A DNA stretch of 64,000 nucleotides from Streptomyces sp. S.PNR 29. Lineage in GTDB: Bacteria > Actinomycetota > Actinomycetes > Streptomycetales > Streptomycetaceae. The position numbers and the translations under genes were made by a program. Shown one piece after another: positions 42,909-51,604 of the stretch (the first letter of the stretch is position 1; each line of letters begins with the position of its first letter). The stretch is from the NCBI RefSeq assembly GCF_030386795.1, contig NZ_JANUQM010000001.1:120363-184362 (forward strand). Reading direction: 5' to 3'. The notes under the pieces were generated by a model. That model saw only the letters and a program-made list of their open reading frames with translations, was not told the origin of the DNA and ran no database searches.

Positions 42909-43035
42909 TGATGTCATCCCCCGTGCCGCGCCGACTGCTGTGCCACCCGGCACTCTACTGAGCGGTTCGCTCATGCGAAAACGCGCGCGTGGCCGCGCTG
43001 TTGGCGGCTGCTCCGGGTGTTGCCGGTCCCGGTCC

Positions 43036-43926
43036 CTACAGATCGCCGGGCTGTGCCTTGGCCCGTTCTCCCTGGGGGCCCATCAGGATCGAGTGCGTGT
43101 CGTGGAGGTCCTTGCCGGCCTTCGACGGGACGCGGGCCTCGACCAGGACGATTCCGCTGGGGAGTCTGGTGAAGGTCGGGGGTTGTGCGCCGGCCGGGAG
43201 GTCGCCCACAAAACGGCTCACGCGCTTGCGCTGACCGGCGGAGAGTGCGCTCTCGGGGATGGCCTGGACGGTTCCGGACAGGATCTGCTCCAGACGCTTG
43301 GCATTGTCCGGGTTGCCCGTGAAGAGGCGGATCCAGGAGCCGTCGGCGAAGGTCAGCCGTACGTCGGCCTCGACCTCGCTGTACGTCATCTGTCTCGCCC
43401 CGGCGATGGACTCCCTCGGGAACTCGGCCAGGACGTCGGCTTTGTCCAAGGTGCCCGTCCGGGTGCCCAGGAACAGCAGGCGGCGGTCGGTCAGGACGAG
43501 GTCGGTGGTGTAGCCCTTCGGGCGGCGGGCGGGGTCGAGCTGCCAGGGGACGGTGCGGGCGAGGGTGCCGGGCGCGGCCCACAGCACCGGGAAGTCCTCG
43601 ATCTCGTTCTCCGGCTCCTCCGGCTTGCCGGTCACCGGCACGCCGCCGAAGGGGGAACCCGCGGCTCCTCCGATGTTCGCGATGAGGTTGGCGATGAAGG
43701 GGATGCCGAACTGCAGGGCACGGCCGGTACGGCGTGCGGCACGGTCGCCCGTGGAGTGGAGGGTGTAGGCCGGGCCGGGGGGCCAGCCGGGGAGTTCGCC
43801 CTGGATGTCACGGCGCTCCGGGTCCCGGAACCACCGTGACCCCGCGACCGCGACCGACAGGCCGCTCGCAAACCTCGCCGAGGTCCTGAGCAGTAGGTCC
43901 TCGTCTGCGCTGGGATACCAGTCCAT
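43036..43926 (-). CDS. Bacterial PH-like domain protein of cassette B
   Basis: A 296-residue protein, paralogue of 34544-35479. Matching parts: SRWFRDPERRDIQGELPGWP near the N-terminus, the hydrophobic Gly-rich stretch (FIANLIANIGGAAGSPFGG), PVLWAAPGTLARTVPWQLDP, and the PH/GRAM-like strand pair LVLTDRRLLFLG followed by FADGSWIRLFTG. It is the last gene of cassette B; its ATG overlaps the previous stop (TGATG). In cassette A the equivalent gene comes before, not after, the PsbP/Mog1-like gene. Function unknown; a binding module is inferred. Confidence 0.65.
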   Translation of the reverse strand: MDWYPSADEDLLLRTSARFASGLSVAVAGSRWFRDPERRDIQGELPGWPPGPAYTLHSTGDRAARRTGRALQFGIPFIANLIANIGGAAGSPFGGVPVTGKPEEPENEIEDFPVLWAAPGTLARTVPWQLDPARRPKGYTTDLVLTDRRLLFLGTRTGTLDKADVLAEFPRESIAGARQMTYSEVEADVRLTFADGSWIRLFTGNPDNAKRLEQILSGTVQAIPESALSAGQRKRVSRFVGDLPAGAQPPTFTRLPSGIVLVEARVPSKAGKDLHDTHSILMGPQGERAKAQPGDL

Positions 43927-44648
43927 CAGTACGTCACCTCTCCGGGCGCAGGGGGTTCGGAGGCGGGGGATTCAGCCGCAAGGGACCCGGACGCGAGGGG
44001 CTCACGCGCGGGAAACTCCACCGAGCGCACGATTCCCCCGAGGGCCTGCGAGAACTCGTCCCACTGTTCCACGGACGCGGTGTCGAGGGTGACCACGGCG
44101 GTGTAGGGGCCGGTCGGGAACGGGATGTGCACCTGGATCTGCCCCATGACCAGCTCCGCGTCCGCCCCGGACTCGGTGTAGGCGCCGTCCACCAGCAGTT
44201 TGCGGAACGTGATCGCGGAGACCGCCGGCCCGCACGGCAGGTCCAGCCACGACACCTCACGCAGCGGATCGCCCAGCAGCGCGGCCCGGATTCCCTGGGC
44301 GACGACGTCCGGGGCCGTGTCACCCGACTCGCACACCGCGATGGTGAGCGAGCAGTGGGCGACCCCGCCGCTGTCCTCTATCGCGTACAGGCCGATCCCG
44401 AAGAAGGCGATCCCGTCCGACAGCAACGCGTCGGCCATGGCGCTGTACAGGGCGCCCATGGTGCCCCACAGCGGCTCCGAGCCGTGCGGATAGATGTCCC
44501 GGACCAGGCGCTGCGCGGCCTCGGCGCGCTCCTCGGCGTCCAGTGACACCTCGATCGCGTGCATGCCCGGCGGGAGGCGGAAGGCCATGGGCGGCAGGGT
44601 GGCGCTCTGCACGGTCAGGACCTGGGGCGACGTGTCGGTGCTGGACAT
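43926..44648 (-). CDS. PsbP/Mog1-like small protein, possible effector chaperone (4)
   Basis: A 240-residue paralogue of 33793-34542. Shared parts: RLPPGMHAIEVSLDAEERAE near the start, WLDLPCGPAVSAITFRK in the middle, and IQVHIPFPTGPYTAVVTLD near the end. The C-terminal 30 residues are Pro/Ser/Ala-rich and probably disordered. It lies six bases after the effector gene and overlaps the next gene by one base. No signal peptide, so an intracellular partner of the effector is the simplest reading. Confidence 0.65.
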   Translation of the reverse strand: MSSTDTSPQVLTVQSATLPPMAFRLPPGMHAIEVSLDAEERAEAAQRLVRDIYPHGSEPLWGTMGALYSAMADALLSDGIAFFGIGLYAIEDSGGVAHCSLTIAVCESGDTAPDVVAQGIRAALLGDPLREVSWLDLPCGPAVSAITFRKLLVDGAYTESGADAELVMGQIQVHIPFPTGPYTAVVTLDTASVEQWDEFSQALGGIVRSVEFPAREPLASGSLAAESPASEPPAPGEVTY

Positions 44649-44654
44649 GGCGGC

Positions 44655-45836
44655 TCAGCTCCCGTAGTCCGTCGTCGCGATGGTGTGCACCTTGAGCGCG
44701 TTGAGGCCGCCCTTGATCGTGGCGTCCAGGGCGCGGCCCGCCCTGCTCATCGGGGCGATGGCCTCCGCGCTCTTGACGAACGGCAGCTTGGCACCGATGG
44801 CGTTGATGCCCTGCGTGCCGAGGATCTGCCCCTTGCGGAAGTTCTGCAGGCCGCTCTCCACCGCCAGTGTCAGCCTGCTGCCCCCTTCGCCCAGCTTCAC
44901 CATGGGAACGGCCTTGTACGAGCCGAAGAGCACGAACGACTTGCCGATGCTGGTCACCCCGCGGTACCCCTCGCCCAGCTCCTCGGCCCGCGCCACCGCG
45001 CCGGCGCCCTTGGCCAGTTCGGCGCTGCCGGTCAGGCCCTTGACGCCCGGCAGGATGCCGAGTGCGTCGAAGCCGATCTCGGTCCAGCCGACCTCGGCGC
45101 CGGACGCCTTGGCCACCGTGTGCGACAGCAGTGCGGCGCCGCTGGCGATCATTGCCCCGGCGGCGAAGATCGCGCCGAGCGGTTCGAAGGGGGCGGTGAT
45201 GATGGCCAGCATGCCCAGGACGCCGCTCGCCAGGCTCAGGATGTCGCCGATCTTCTTGAACAGGTCGGCGTGTTCCTTGAACCACTCGCCGGTGGCGCCC
45301 CACGCGTCCGCGATCCCGTGCCCCAGCTTGTCCCAGAACCCCGGCTCGTCCGGCGCGATGTCGGCCGCCTTGTCGAGGTCCCGGCCGATGAGGCCGGCGG
45401 CCTTCCGGTACCGGTCCTGAAGGTCGTAGACCTTCTGGGTGACGGCGTTCACGTCGCCGGAGGCCTTGCCGTACTCGTCGGTGCCCTCCTTGGCCTTCGC
45501 CTTGGCGTCGAGCTTCTCGCCGGCCTCCTTCTCCAGGCGGTCGGCCTCGTCCTGGAAGCCGGCGAGCTGGCCGGCCCAGCGGTGCAGGGCGCGGGAGGCC
45601 TTGTCGAAGGAGTCGTGGCTCTTCTTGATCAGCGGGGTGACGTCGGTGGAGATGTGCTCGCTGAAGGCGACGGCCGTCTTGCCCTTCCAGGCGCCGCACT
45701 CGATGCGCTCCAGCTCCCGTACGGCGGTGCCGAGTTCGCTCGCCAGACCGCCGAGCCGCTTCGCCAGCTCGCGGGTCTGCTCCACGTCGCCGGGGGTGGG
45801 GTCCCAGCCTATGTGGGGGAAGGAAGGGCGGGTCAT
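44655..45836 (-). CDS. Putative type VII effector, DPTPG N-terminal domain (cassette B)
   Basis: A 393-residue paralogue of 35503-36753. It starts MTRPSFPHIGWDPTPGDVEQ, with W50-K-G52 in ECGAWKGKTA. The coiled coil is near-identical in many positions (KSHDSFDKASRALHRWAG), the linker APDEPGFWDKLGHGIADAWG is shared, the hydrophobic hairpin is at about 194-242, and FDALGILPGVKGL precedes the variable C-terminus. The last 150 residues differ from cassette A, as expected when C-terminal domains are exchanged. There is no clear catalytic motif. Probable substrate of the EssC-like ATPase with the small protein at 45845-46171. Confidence 0.75.
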   Translation of the reverse strand: MTRPSFPHIGWDPTPGDVEQTRELAKRLGGLASELGTAVRELERIECGAWKGKTAVAFSEHISTDVTPLIKKSHDSFDKASRALHRWAGQLAGFQDEADRLEKEAGEKLDAKAKAKEGTDEYGKASGDVNAVTQKVYDLQDRYRKAAGLIGRDLDKAADIAPDEPGFWDKLGHGIADAWGATGEWFKEHADLFKKIGDILSLASGVLGMLAIITAPFEPLGAIFAAGAMIASGAALLSHTVAKASGAEVGWTEIGFDALGILPGVKGLTGSAELAKGAGAVARAEELGEGYRGVTSIGKSFVLFGSYKAVPMVKLGEGGSRLTLAVESGLQNFRKGQILGTQGINAIGAKLPFVKSAEAIAPMSRAGRALDATIKGGLNALKVHTIATTDYGS

Positions 45837-45844
45837 GGCGGTCC

Positions 45845-46171
45845 TCAGTGCCCCTTCTTCGAGGACGTGGGGGACTTGGAGGACTTGGGCGCCTTCAAGG
45901 ACTCGGCCAGTTCCAGGTCCAGCTTGTCGAAGGTCTGGCCGATCTTGTTGATCATCTTGACGGCGTTCTGGGTGTGCTTGCCGAGCTGCTTGATGCCGTA
46001 GGCCCAGTCGTCGGCGAAGTCGTGCACGTCGTCGACGAGTCGGGGAGCGCCGACGACCGAGCCGTCCGTGCCGCGCAGGGTGCGGCGGGCGCCGTCCATG
46101 CGGTCGCTGATCGTCGAGAAGGTCCGCTTCAGGTCCTCGAAGACCGTGTCTTCGAGCCGTAGGTCACTCAC
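45845..46171 (-). CDS. Small helical type VII partner (DFADDW family, cassette B)
   Basis: A 108-residue paralogue of 36755-37054: MSDLRLEDTVFEDLKRTF from a GTG start, central LVDDVHDFADDWAYGIKQLG, and end IGQTFDKLDLELAESLKA followed by a Ser/Lys-rich tail (SSKSPTSSKKGH) that the other copy lacks. F-x3-D-x-E-L-A is intact. It opens cassette B, and the effector follows after 8 bases. About 300 bases of non-coding sequence before it should carry the cassette promoter. Confidence 0.8.
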   Translation of the reverse strand: MSDLRLEDTVFEDLKRTFSTISDRMDGARRTLRGTDGSVVGAPRLVDDVHDFADDWAYGIKQLGKHTQNAVKMINKIGQTFDKLDLELAESLKAPKSSKSPTSSKKGH

Positions 46172-46470
46172 GTATCACTCACGATGCGGGGCGGTGGCGC
46201 GGCAGGTTCGGGTGGCGGCCCCGGTGGTGTCTCTTTACGTGCGCGAAGGAGCCGGGGTCGCCGTGGCGATCTTAGGCGCCGAGGCCCGGGCAAAGGGGTG
46301 ACGTGGTGGAAGGATGGGGGGTGTTTGGGGTGTGCGTGGGGCGGCGTTTGCTCGCCCTTGGTGCGGCTGTGACGCTCTTGGAGTTCCGTATCGCGAAGGG
46401 GGCGTACTCGGTATGTGGGCGCGCGAACGGCGCAGGCGACCGGTTCGCCTCGGTACGGGCAGGTCCGGGC

Positions 46471-47181
46471 TCAGCCCAGCTTCGCCTCCTGCGCCTTCAC
46501 GACAGCCGTCGGCAGCTTCGCGTCGCTCGGCCTGCCGCCTGCGATGGCTGCGCCGTCCACCGAGAAGAAGACCGCGACGACGTCGTCGTGGCGTACGGCT
46601 TCGGTGTGCAGGGTGTGCTGGACCCCCCGGAAGGTCAGCGTCGAGCGGAAGGCGAGGCCACCGGTCGTCAGGGCCTTCTCGGCGGTGACCGAGTCGTACG
46701 TGCTGGTGCCGCCGCTCGCCTTGGCCGTGAAGCCGCCGCCGCAGGCCCCCACCGCCTTCGACAGGCCGGACACGGCCGCCTCCGCCTTGCCGGGCGCGTA
46801 TGTCGAGAGAGTGATGTACGTGTACGTGCTGTTGGGGTTTCCCACGTAGCGGGTGAGGTCGGCCTGCGGCGCGCCGAGGGGGAGTTGGTTCATCGCGTAC
46901 GCCAGTGGGGCGCAGGCGGCCTGGTCGAGGGTGACGTCGTCCTGGGACTTGGCGAAGGCGTACTCGGTGGTCGGCTTCGACACCTCGTCGCCGGAGAGAT
47001 CGGTCTTCGTGACCATGAGCTTCGCGAGGCGCTCCGCAGGCGCCGGCTGCCTCGCCTGCCGGGACGAGGGCGAGCTCTGCGGCTTCGCGTCCGGTTCGCC
47101 GCCGGAGCAGGCGGTCAGTACGGCGGTCAGTACGGCGGTCAGGGACAGGGCGGAGGCAGCGGCCAGGGCTGCTCGCTTCAT
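46471..47181 (-). CDS. Lipoprotein of unknown function
   Basis: A 236-residue lipoprotein. The signal AALAAASALSLTAVLTAVLT ends with the lipobox LTAC-SGG; its coding DNA contains a short repeated unit (LTAVLTAVLTA). The mature domain (about 50-236) has two Cys that could pair (DQAACAPLAYAMNQLPLGAP and AVGACGGGFTAKASGG) and ends with an extended strand VVKAQEAKLG. The layout resembles mycobacterial/actinobacterial PknH-sensor-like lipoproteins, without proof. ATG 47181 follows AAGGAG. It is unrelated to the lipoprotein pair at 38.2 and 63.8 kb. Confidence 0.75.
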   Translation of the reverse strand: MKRAALAAASALSLTAVLTAVLTACSGGEPDAKPQSSPSSRQARQPAPAERLAKLMVTKTDLSGDEVSKPTTEYAFAKSQDDVTLDQAACAPLAYAMNQLPLGAPQADLTRYVGNPNSTYTYITLSTYAPGKAEAAVSGLSKAVGACGGGFTAKASGGTSTYDSVTAEKALTTGGLAFRSTLTFRGVQHTLHTEAVRHDDVVAVFFSVDGAAIAGGRPSDAKLPTAVVKAQEAKLG

Positions 47182-47703
47182 GCGGGGACTCCTTGGTCGT
47201 CGGATGCCGATTCGGTGGTGCGGCGGTCGATTCGGCGGTGCCGCTGTCGATTCGGTCGTGCAGCCGTCGAGGTGGGACCCACCCATGCCCCCGTACAGAA
47301 GGATCCGGGTCACCGAACCGAGCGACGATCATGGCACGGCGGTCTCCCCGCTTCGTGAGCGAATCGTGCAGGCATCATGGCCGGAAGGTGATGAGGATCC
47401 CGTCGGTGACGCTCTTTCGGGCCCCCTGACGGGTTCGCTCCCGCACAGCCGGCCAGCTGCATGCGGTGGGCCGCCCAACGGGGCTGCTCACGGCCGAAGT
47501 TGCAGATGGGTAACGGTGTGGCCGGTGATGTCCCGGGGGCCGGACGCGCCTTGAGGGGCTTATGTGCGGCTGATACGGTGCCATGGCTTGACACTCACTT
47601 CGGCGCTGGCTATTCGGCCAGCTCAGGCGCCGGTTCAGCGGACCGAGAAGCGTGAAGTGTCCCAATTGGTAGACAAATTCTTGGGTGTACGGGGAGCGGT
47701 TGC
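47182..47703. other. Intergenic region ahead of the pilus operon
   Basis: About 520 bases, no gene. The left end should hold the minus-strand lipoprotein promoter; a short direct repeat around GATTCGG(T/C)GGTG(C) occurs at about 47208-47250. The right end has a clear promoter for the pilus operon and then a CCCAA...TTGGG dyad at about 47658-47682, between promoter and start codon. Confidence 0.5.
47588..47616 (+). promoter_or_regulatory. Promoter of the Flp/Tad operon
   Basis: TTGACA (47588-47593) and TATTCG (47611-47616) are separated by exactly 17 bases, a near-consensus principal-sigma (HrdB) promoter. The start would be near 47623, about 80 bases before the GTG at 47704. It is the only strong promoter seen ahead of the pilus genes, so they are probably one transcript. 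Confidence 0.6.
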
Positions 47704-48438
47704 GTGAAGATCCAAGAGCGTACGGGGGCGGGCGCAGGACGTTCCGCGGCTCCGGCTCAGCCGTCGGTCGGTGACCGGCTTCCCACACCGCCTCGCGAGC
47801 GCAAACCGGCACTGGCCGCGCTCGCGGTGCTGCTCATCCTGGTCGGTGCGCTGGGCGCCACCATGCTGGTGCTGCAGGCCGGTGACCGGGTCGAGGTGAT
47901 CCAGCTGAAGTCCAACCTCGGGGCCGGCGAGTCCATCACCGACGACAAGATCCAGTCCGTGATGGTGAACGACGACTCGGGCGCCGACTTCGTGCCCTGG
48001 AACCAGCGGGCCTCCCTGGAGAAGCTCCAGGCCAAGTCCAGCCTCCCCGCGGGCACGGTCCTCGTCGGCCAGATGTTCTCGACGAAGAGCGGCCTGGAGC
48101 AGGGCAAGGCGACCGTCGGTGTCTCCCTGAAGGAGGGTCAGTACCCGGTCGGCCTGAAGTCCGGCGACACCGTCGCCCTGTACCGCGTGGGCAGCACCTC
48201 CTCCTCCTCCGGCAACAGCGACAGCTCCTCCGGCTCGGCCGGCGGTTCCTCCACGGGCGGAAACTCCCTGCTGGTCGACCGTGCCGTGGTCAGTGACGTC
48301 AAGGAGGACAGCAGCGGTGACGTCGTGACCAGCACCAGCCTGCCCATCACGGTCATCGTCGACGACTCCGACGCCGCCGCCCTCACCCAGGCCGCGTCCG
48401 CCGGTGAGGTCGCCGTCGTCCGCATCCCTGGCAACTAG
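47704..48438 (+). CDS. SAF-domain protein, CpaB/RcpC-like pilus assembly factor
   Basis: A 244-residue protein with one N-terminal TM helix (ALAALAVLLILVGALGATML) and a SAF domain outside the membrane (VEVIQLKSNLGAGESITDDK, then SLPAGTVLVGQMFS). A Ser/Gly-rich loop (SSSSGNSDSSSGSAGG) interrupts the C-terminal domain. CpaB/RcpC proteins support secretin and pilus assembly; in Gram-positive relatives, which lack an outer membrane, the role is unclear. The GTG start has GGGGAG at correct distance. It is the first gene of the pilus operon. Confidence 0.75.
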   Translation: MKIQERTGAGAGRSAAPAQPSVGDRLPTPPRERKPALAALAVLLILVGALGATMLVLQAGDRVEVIQLKSNLGAGESITDDKIQSVMVNDDSGADFVPWNQRASLEKLQAKSSLPAGTVLVGQMFSTKSGLEQGKATVGVSLKEGQYPVGLKSGDTVALYRVGSTSSSSGNSDSSSGSAGGSSTGGNSLLVDRAVVSDVKEDSSGDVVTSTSLPITVIVDDSDAAALTQAASAGEVAVVRIPGN

Positions 48439-48457
48439 AAGGCGGCAGCAGACCACC

Positions 48458-49315
48458 ATGGCCCTCATCGCCCTCGCCGCCGACAAGGGTTCCCCCGGCG
48501 TCACCACCGCGGCCGTCGCCCTCGCGGCGGTCTGGCCGCGCCGCGTCCTGCTCGCCGAGACCGACCCGGCCGGCGGCGACCTGGTCTACCGGTCCGCCGC
48601 CGCGCACGGCGGACCGCTCAACCCGAACACCGGGATGCTGTCCATAGCCGCCACCGCGCGGCGCGGGCTCGTGCCCGACCAACTCTGGGACCACGTCCAG
48701 CCGTTGAGCGGTGGCCTGGAGGTCCTCGTCGGGCTCGGGATCGCCGAGCAGGCCGCCGGCCTCGCCGGGCTGTGGCCCACCCTCGGGCACGCCTTCGCCT
48801 CGCTCGCCGACTCCCCGAACGCGCCCGCCGACGTCATCGCCGACTGCGGCCGCATCAGCGGGGACACCCCGGCCGTTGAGCTGTTCCCGCACGCGGCCCT
48901 CGTCCTGCTGATCTCCCGCACCGAGCCCGAGGCCATCGCCCGCGTCCGCGACCGGGCCGCCGCCCTCGCCGCCAAGCTGCACGGCGGCCCGCGCGGCGCC
49001 GCCAACCTCGGCATGCCGATCATCGGTGTCGTCCTCGTCGCCGACCCGAACAACGCCGGCAAGCTCGCGGGCCAGGTCAACGACATGCTCGTCCACGCCC
49101 AGACCGGTGCCCGCGTCGTCGGCACCATCGCCGACGACCCGGCCGGAGCCGACCAGTTGGCCGGCCGCAAGCGCGGACGCCTCGACAAGTCGCTGCTGAT
49201 CCGCTCGGCCCGCAAGGTCACCGCCGACCTGTACCAGCAGTACGGCGCCGCCTGGTCCGTACCCACCCAGCCGCAGCACGGCCAGATGCCCGGCCACGCG
49301 GGGGCCGGCGCATGA
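48458..49315 (+). CDS. tadZ: TadZ/CpaE-like MinD-family ATPase
   Basis: A 285-residue P-loop protein of the MinD/ParA class. It begins MALIALAADKGSPGVTTAAV, where KGSPGVTT is the deviant Walker A. ETDPAGGDLVYR is the switch-like Asp region, and VIADCGRI the Walker B-like part. TadZ proteins localise pilus machinery at the cell pole. The ATG at 48458 places the P-loop at the N-terminus as usual; the longer frame is not native. It overlaps tadA by four bases (ATGA). Confidence 0.85.
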   Translation: MALIALAADKGSPGVTTAAVALAAVWPRRVLLAETDPAGGDLVYRSAAAHGGPLNPNTGMLSIAATARRGLVPDQLWDHVQPLSGGLEVLVGLGIAEQAAGLAGLWPTLGHAFASLADSPNAPADVIADCGRISGDTPAVELFPHAALVLLISRTEPEAIARVRDRAAALAAKLHGGPRGAANLGMPIIGVVLVADPNNAGKLAGQVNDMLVHAQTGARVVGTIADDPAGADQLAGRKRGRLDKSLLIRSARKVTADLYQQYGAAWSVPTQPQHGQMPGHAGAGA

Positions 49316-50619
49316 CCGCTGTCGATCATCAGCTGGTCAAGCGGTTCCGGCAGGACGCCGGTGACCGCATCGCCGAGCAACGCCGCCTCGACCAGGCCAA
49401 CGGCGTCACGCCGATGTCCACCGAGGACGAGCGGCAGTACGCGCGTGCGGTCATCGCCCAGATCCTGGAGGAGTACGCCCGCACCGAGATCAACGCGGGC
49501 CGTACGCCGCTGGACGCCGAGACCGAGGAGCAGTACGCGGCCGCCGTGCACGCCGCGCTGTTCGGCGTCGGCCGGCTGCAGCCGCTGCTGGACGACCCCG
49601 AGGTCGAGAACATCGACATCAACGGCTGCGACCAGGTGTTCGTCGGCTACTCCGACGGGCGGGAGGTCAGGGGCGATCCCGTCGCCGAGACCGACGAGGA
49701 GCTCATCGAGCTGATCCAGGTGCTCGGCGCCTACTCCGGTCTGTCCTCCCGGCCCTTCGACTCCGCCAACCCGCAGCTCGACCTGCGGCTGCCCGACGGT
49801 TCCCGTCTGTCCGCCGTCATGGACGTCGCCCGGCGCCCGGCGCTCTCCATCCGCCGGGCCCGCATGGGCAAGGTGTTCATCTCCGACCTCGTCGGCAACG
49901 GCACCCTCACCCCCGAGCTCGGCCACTTCCTGGCCTGCGCGGTCCGCGCCCGCAAGAACATCATGATCGCGGGCGCCACCAACGCCGGTAAGACGACGCT
50001 GCTGCGCGCCCTCGCCAACGAGATCCCGCCGCACGAGCGTCTGATCACGGTGGAGCGCGCACTGGAGCTCGGGCTCGACACCTTTCCCGAACTCCACCCC
50101 AACGTGGTGGCCTTCGAGGAACGGCTGCCCAACTCCGAAGGACAGGGCGCCATCTCCATGGCCGAACTCGTCCGCCGCTCCCTGCGTATGAACCCCTCCC
50201 GCGTCATCGTCGGTGAGGTGCTCGGCGACGAGATCGTGACCATGCTCAACGCGATGTCGCAGGGCAACGACGGCTCGCTGTCCACGATCCACGCCAACAG
50301 CTCGCACGAGGTCTTCAACCGTATTTCCACGTACGCGTTGCAGGCCTCCGAGCGGCTGCCCATCGAGGCCAGCCAGATGCTGGTCGCCGGCGCGGTCAAC
50401 TTCGTCGTCTTCATCCAGCGCCGCAACAACTTCCAGAGCGGCGGCCGCCTCCAGCGCATGGTCACCTCCGTCCGTGAGGTCAACGGCGTCGACGGACGCG
50501 TCCTGTCCAGCGAGGTGTTCGCCGAGACGCCCGACGGCCGGGTCGTACCGCACGCCCCCATAGCCTGCCTGGAGGAACTGATCGCGCACGGCTACCACCC
50601 CAGCGGAACGTGGGGGTGA
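49312..50619 (+). CDS. tadA: TadA/CpaF pilus secretion ATPase
   Basis: A 435-residue type II/IV secretion ATPase that powers Flp pilin polymerisation. Walker A is IAGATNAGKTTLLRALANEI, Walker B is VIVGEVLGDEIVTML, and the His box is SLSTIHANSSHEVFNR; RRSLRMNPSRVIVGE matches the TadA/CpaF group. The N-terminal domain (1-120) precedes the ATPase core. It is coupled to tadZ and tadB by overlap or near-adjacent codons. Confidence 0.95.
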   Translation: MTAVDHQLVKRFRQDAGDRIAEQRRLDQANGVTPMSTEDERQYARAVIAQILEEYARTEINAGRTPLDAETEEQYAAAVHAALFGVGRLQPLLDDPEVENIDINGCDQVFVGYSDGREVRGDPVAETDEELIELIQVLGAYSGLSSRPFDSANPQLDLRLPDGSRLSAVMDVARRPALSIRRARMGKVFISDLVGNGTLTPELGHFLACAVRARKNIMIAGATNAGKTTLLRALANEIPPHERLITVERALELGLDTFPELHPNVVAFEERLPNSEGQGAISMAELVRRSLRMNPSRVIVGEVLGDEIVTMLNAMSQGNDGSLSTIHANSSHEVFNRISTYALQASERLPIEASQMLVAGAVNFVVFIQRRNNFQSGGRLQRMVTSVREVNGVDGRVLSSEVFAETPDGRVVPHAPIACLEELIAHGYHPSGTWG

Positions 50620-50620
50620 C

Positions 50621-51604
50621 ATGACACTCGCGGCATTGGGCTCGCTCGGTTCCATGGGCGGCCTGTTCTCCACCACCGTCCTGTACTCCCTCGCCTGCGG
50701 AGTCGCCGTCGGCGGCGGCATCGCCCTGTTCGCCGTCGCCGTACGCGGCCTGCCCCCCAAGCCCGAGCACGAGAAGCAGCGGGCGAGCCGGCGGGCGAGC
50801 GAACTGATCCGGTTCGCGGGTCAGCGCGGCTCCCTCGCGGCCATCGTCGGCCTTGTCGTCCTGCTCCTGACCCGCTGGGCGGTCGCGGGCATCGCGGCCG
50901 GCGTCCTCGTCTTCTTCTGGGACCGCCTCTTCGGCGGCGCGGCGGAGGAACGTGCCGCCATGCGCCGCGTCGAGGCCCTCGCCTCCTGGACGGAGTCGCT
51001 GCGCGACACCATCGCCGGCGCGGTCGGCCTGGAGCAGGCCATCCCGGCCTCCGCCCGGGCCGCCGCCCCCGTGCTCCGCCCGCACCTGGACGCCCTGGTC
51101 GACCGCCTGCGCGCCCGCACCCCGCTGCCGGAGGCGCTCCAGCAGCTCGCGGACGAGATCGACGACGCGTCGGCGGACATCATCGTCGCGGCCCTGATCC
51201 TCAACGCGCGACTGCGCGGCCCGGGTCTGCGCCAAGTCCTCGGCGCCCTGGCCAAGTCGGCGCGCGAGGAGGTCGACATGCGTCAGCGCGTAATGGCCCA
51301 GCGCGCCTCGACCCGCCGGTCCGTGCAGATCGTCGTGGCGGTCTCCATCGCCTTCGTCCTGGGCCTGTCCATCTTCAACCGGGACTTCGTCGCGCCGTAC
51401 GGCACCGCCGTCGGCCAGCTCGTCCTGGCCTGCGTGTGCGGCCTGTTCGCGCTGGGCTTCTGGTGGCTGCGCAAGCTGTCCACCATCGAGACACCCGAAC
51501 GCTTCCTGGTGCGGGACGAGGCGGCGGTCCAGTTCGTCCGTCCCCGGACGCCGGCCCAGCCGCAGGCGCCGCAGACGCTGCCGGAAGAGGGGGTACGACG
51601 GTGA
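50621..51604 (+). CDS. tadB: TadB-like pilus inner-membrane platform protein
   Basis: A 327-residue membrane protein of the T2SSF/TadB family. The T2SSF domain is visible around RRVEALASWTESLRDTIAGA, LEQAIPASARAAAPVLRPHL and LIVAALILNARLRGPGLR-like parts. N-terminal helices (LYSLACGVAVGGGIALFAVA, IVGLVVLLLTRWAVAGIAAG) and C-terminal helices (QIVVAVSIAFVLGLSIF, LACVCGLFALGFWWL) frame it. TadB and TadC together form the platform on which TadA acts. It overlaps tadC by four bases. Confidence 0.88.
   Translation: MTLAALGSLGSMGGLFSTTVLYSLACGVAVGGGIALFAVAVRGLPPKPEHEKQRASRRASELIRFAGQRGSLAAIVGLVVLLLTRWAVAGIAAGVLVFFWDRLFGGAAEERAAMRRVEALASWTESLRDTIAGAVGLEQAIPASARAAAPVLRPHLDALVDRLRARTPLPEALQQLADEIDDASADIIVAALILNARLRGPGLRQVLGALAKSAREEVDMRQRVMAQRASTRRSVQIVVAVSIAFVLGLSIFNRDFVAPYGTAVGQLVLACVCGLFALGFWWLRKLSTIETPERFLVRDEAAVQFVRPRTPAQPQAPQTLPEEGVRR

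Noticed and set aside
23516..47181. Classical mycobacterial-type ESX locus
   Set aside because: No EccB, EccD, EccE, mycosin or PE/PPE genes were found, and the ATPase has an FHA-like N-terminus.
46303..47358. 351-codon plus-strand frame over the lipoprotein
   Set aside because: No ribosome site or family resemblance; the minus strand has a lipobox and signal peptide.
47461..47700. Possible tRNA or small RNA before the pilus operon
   Set aside because: No cloverleaf arms, T-loop or CCA-adjacent stem could be built; only a promoter is supported.
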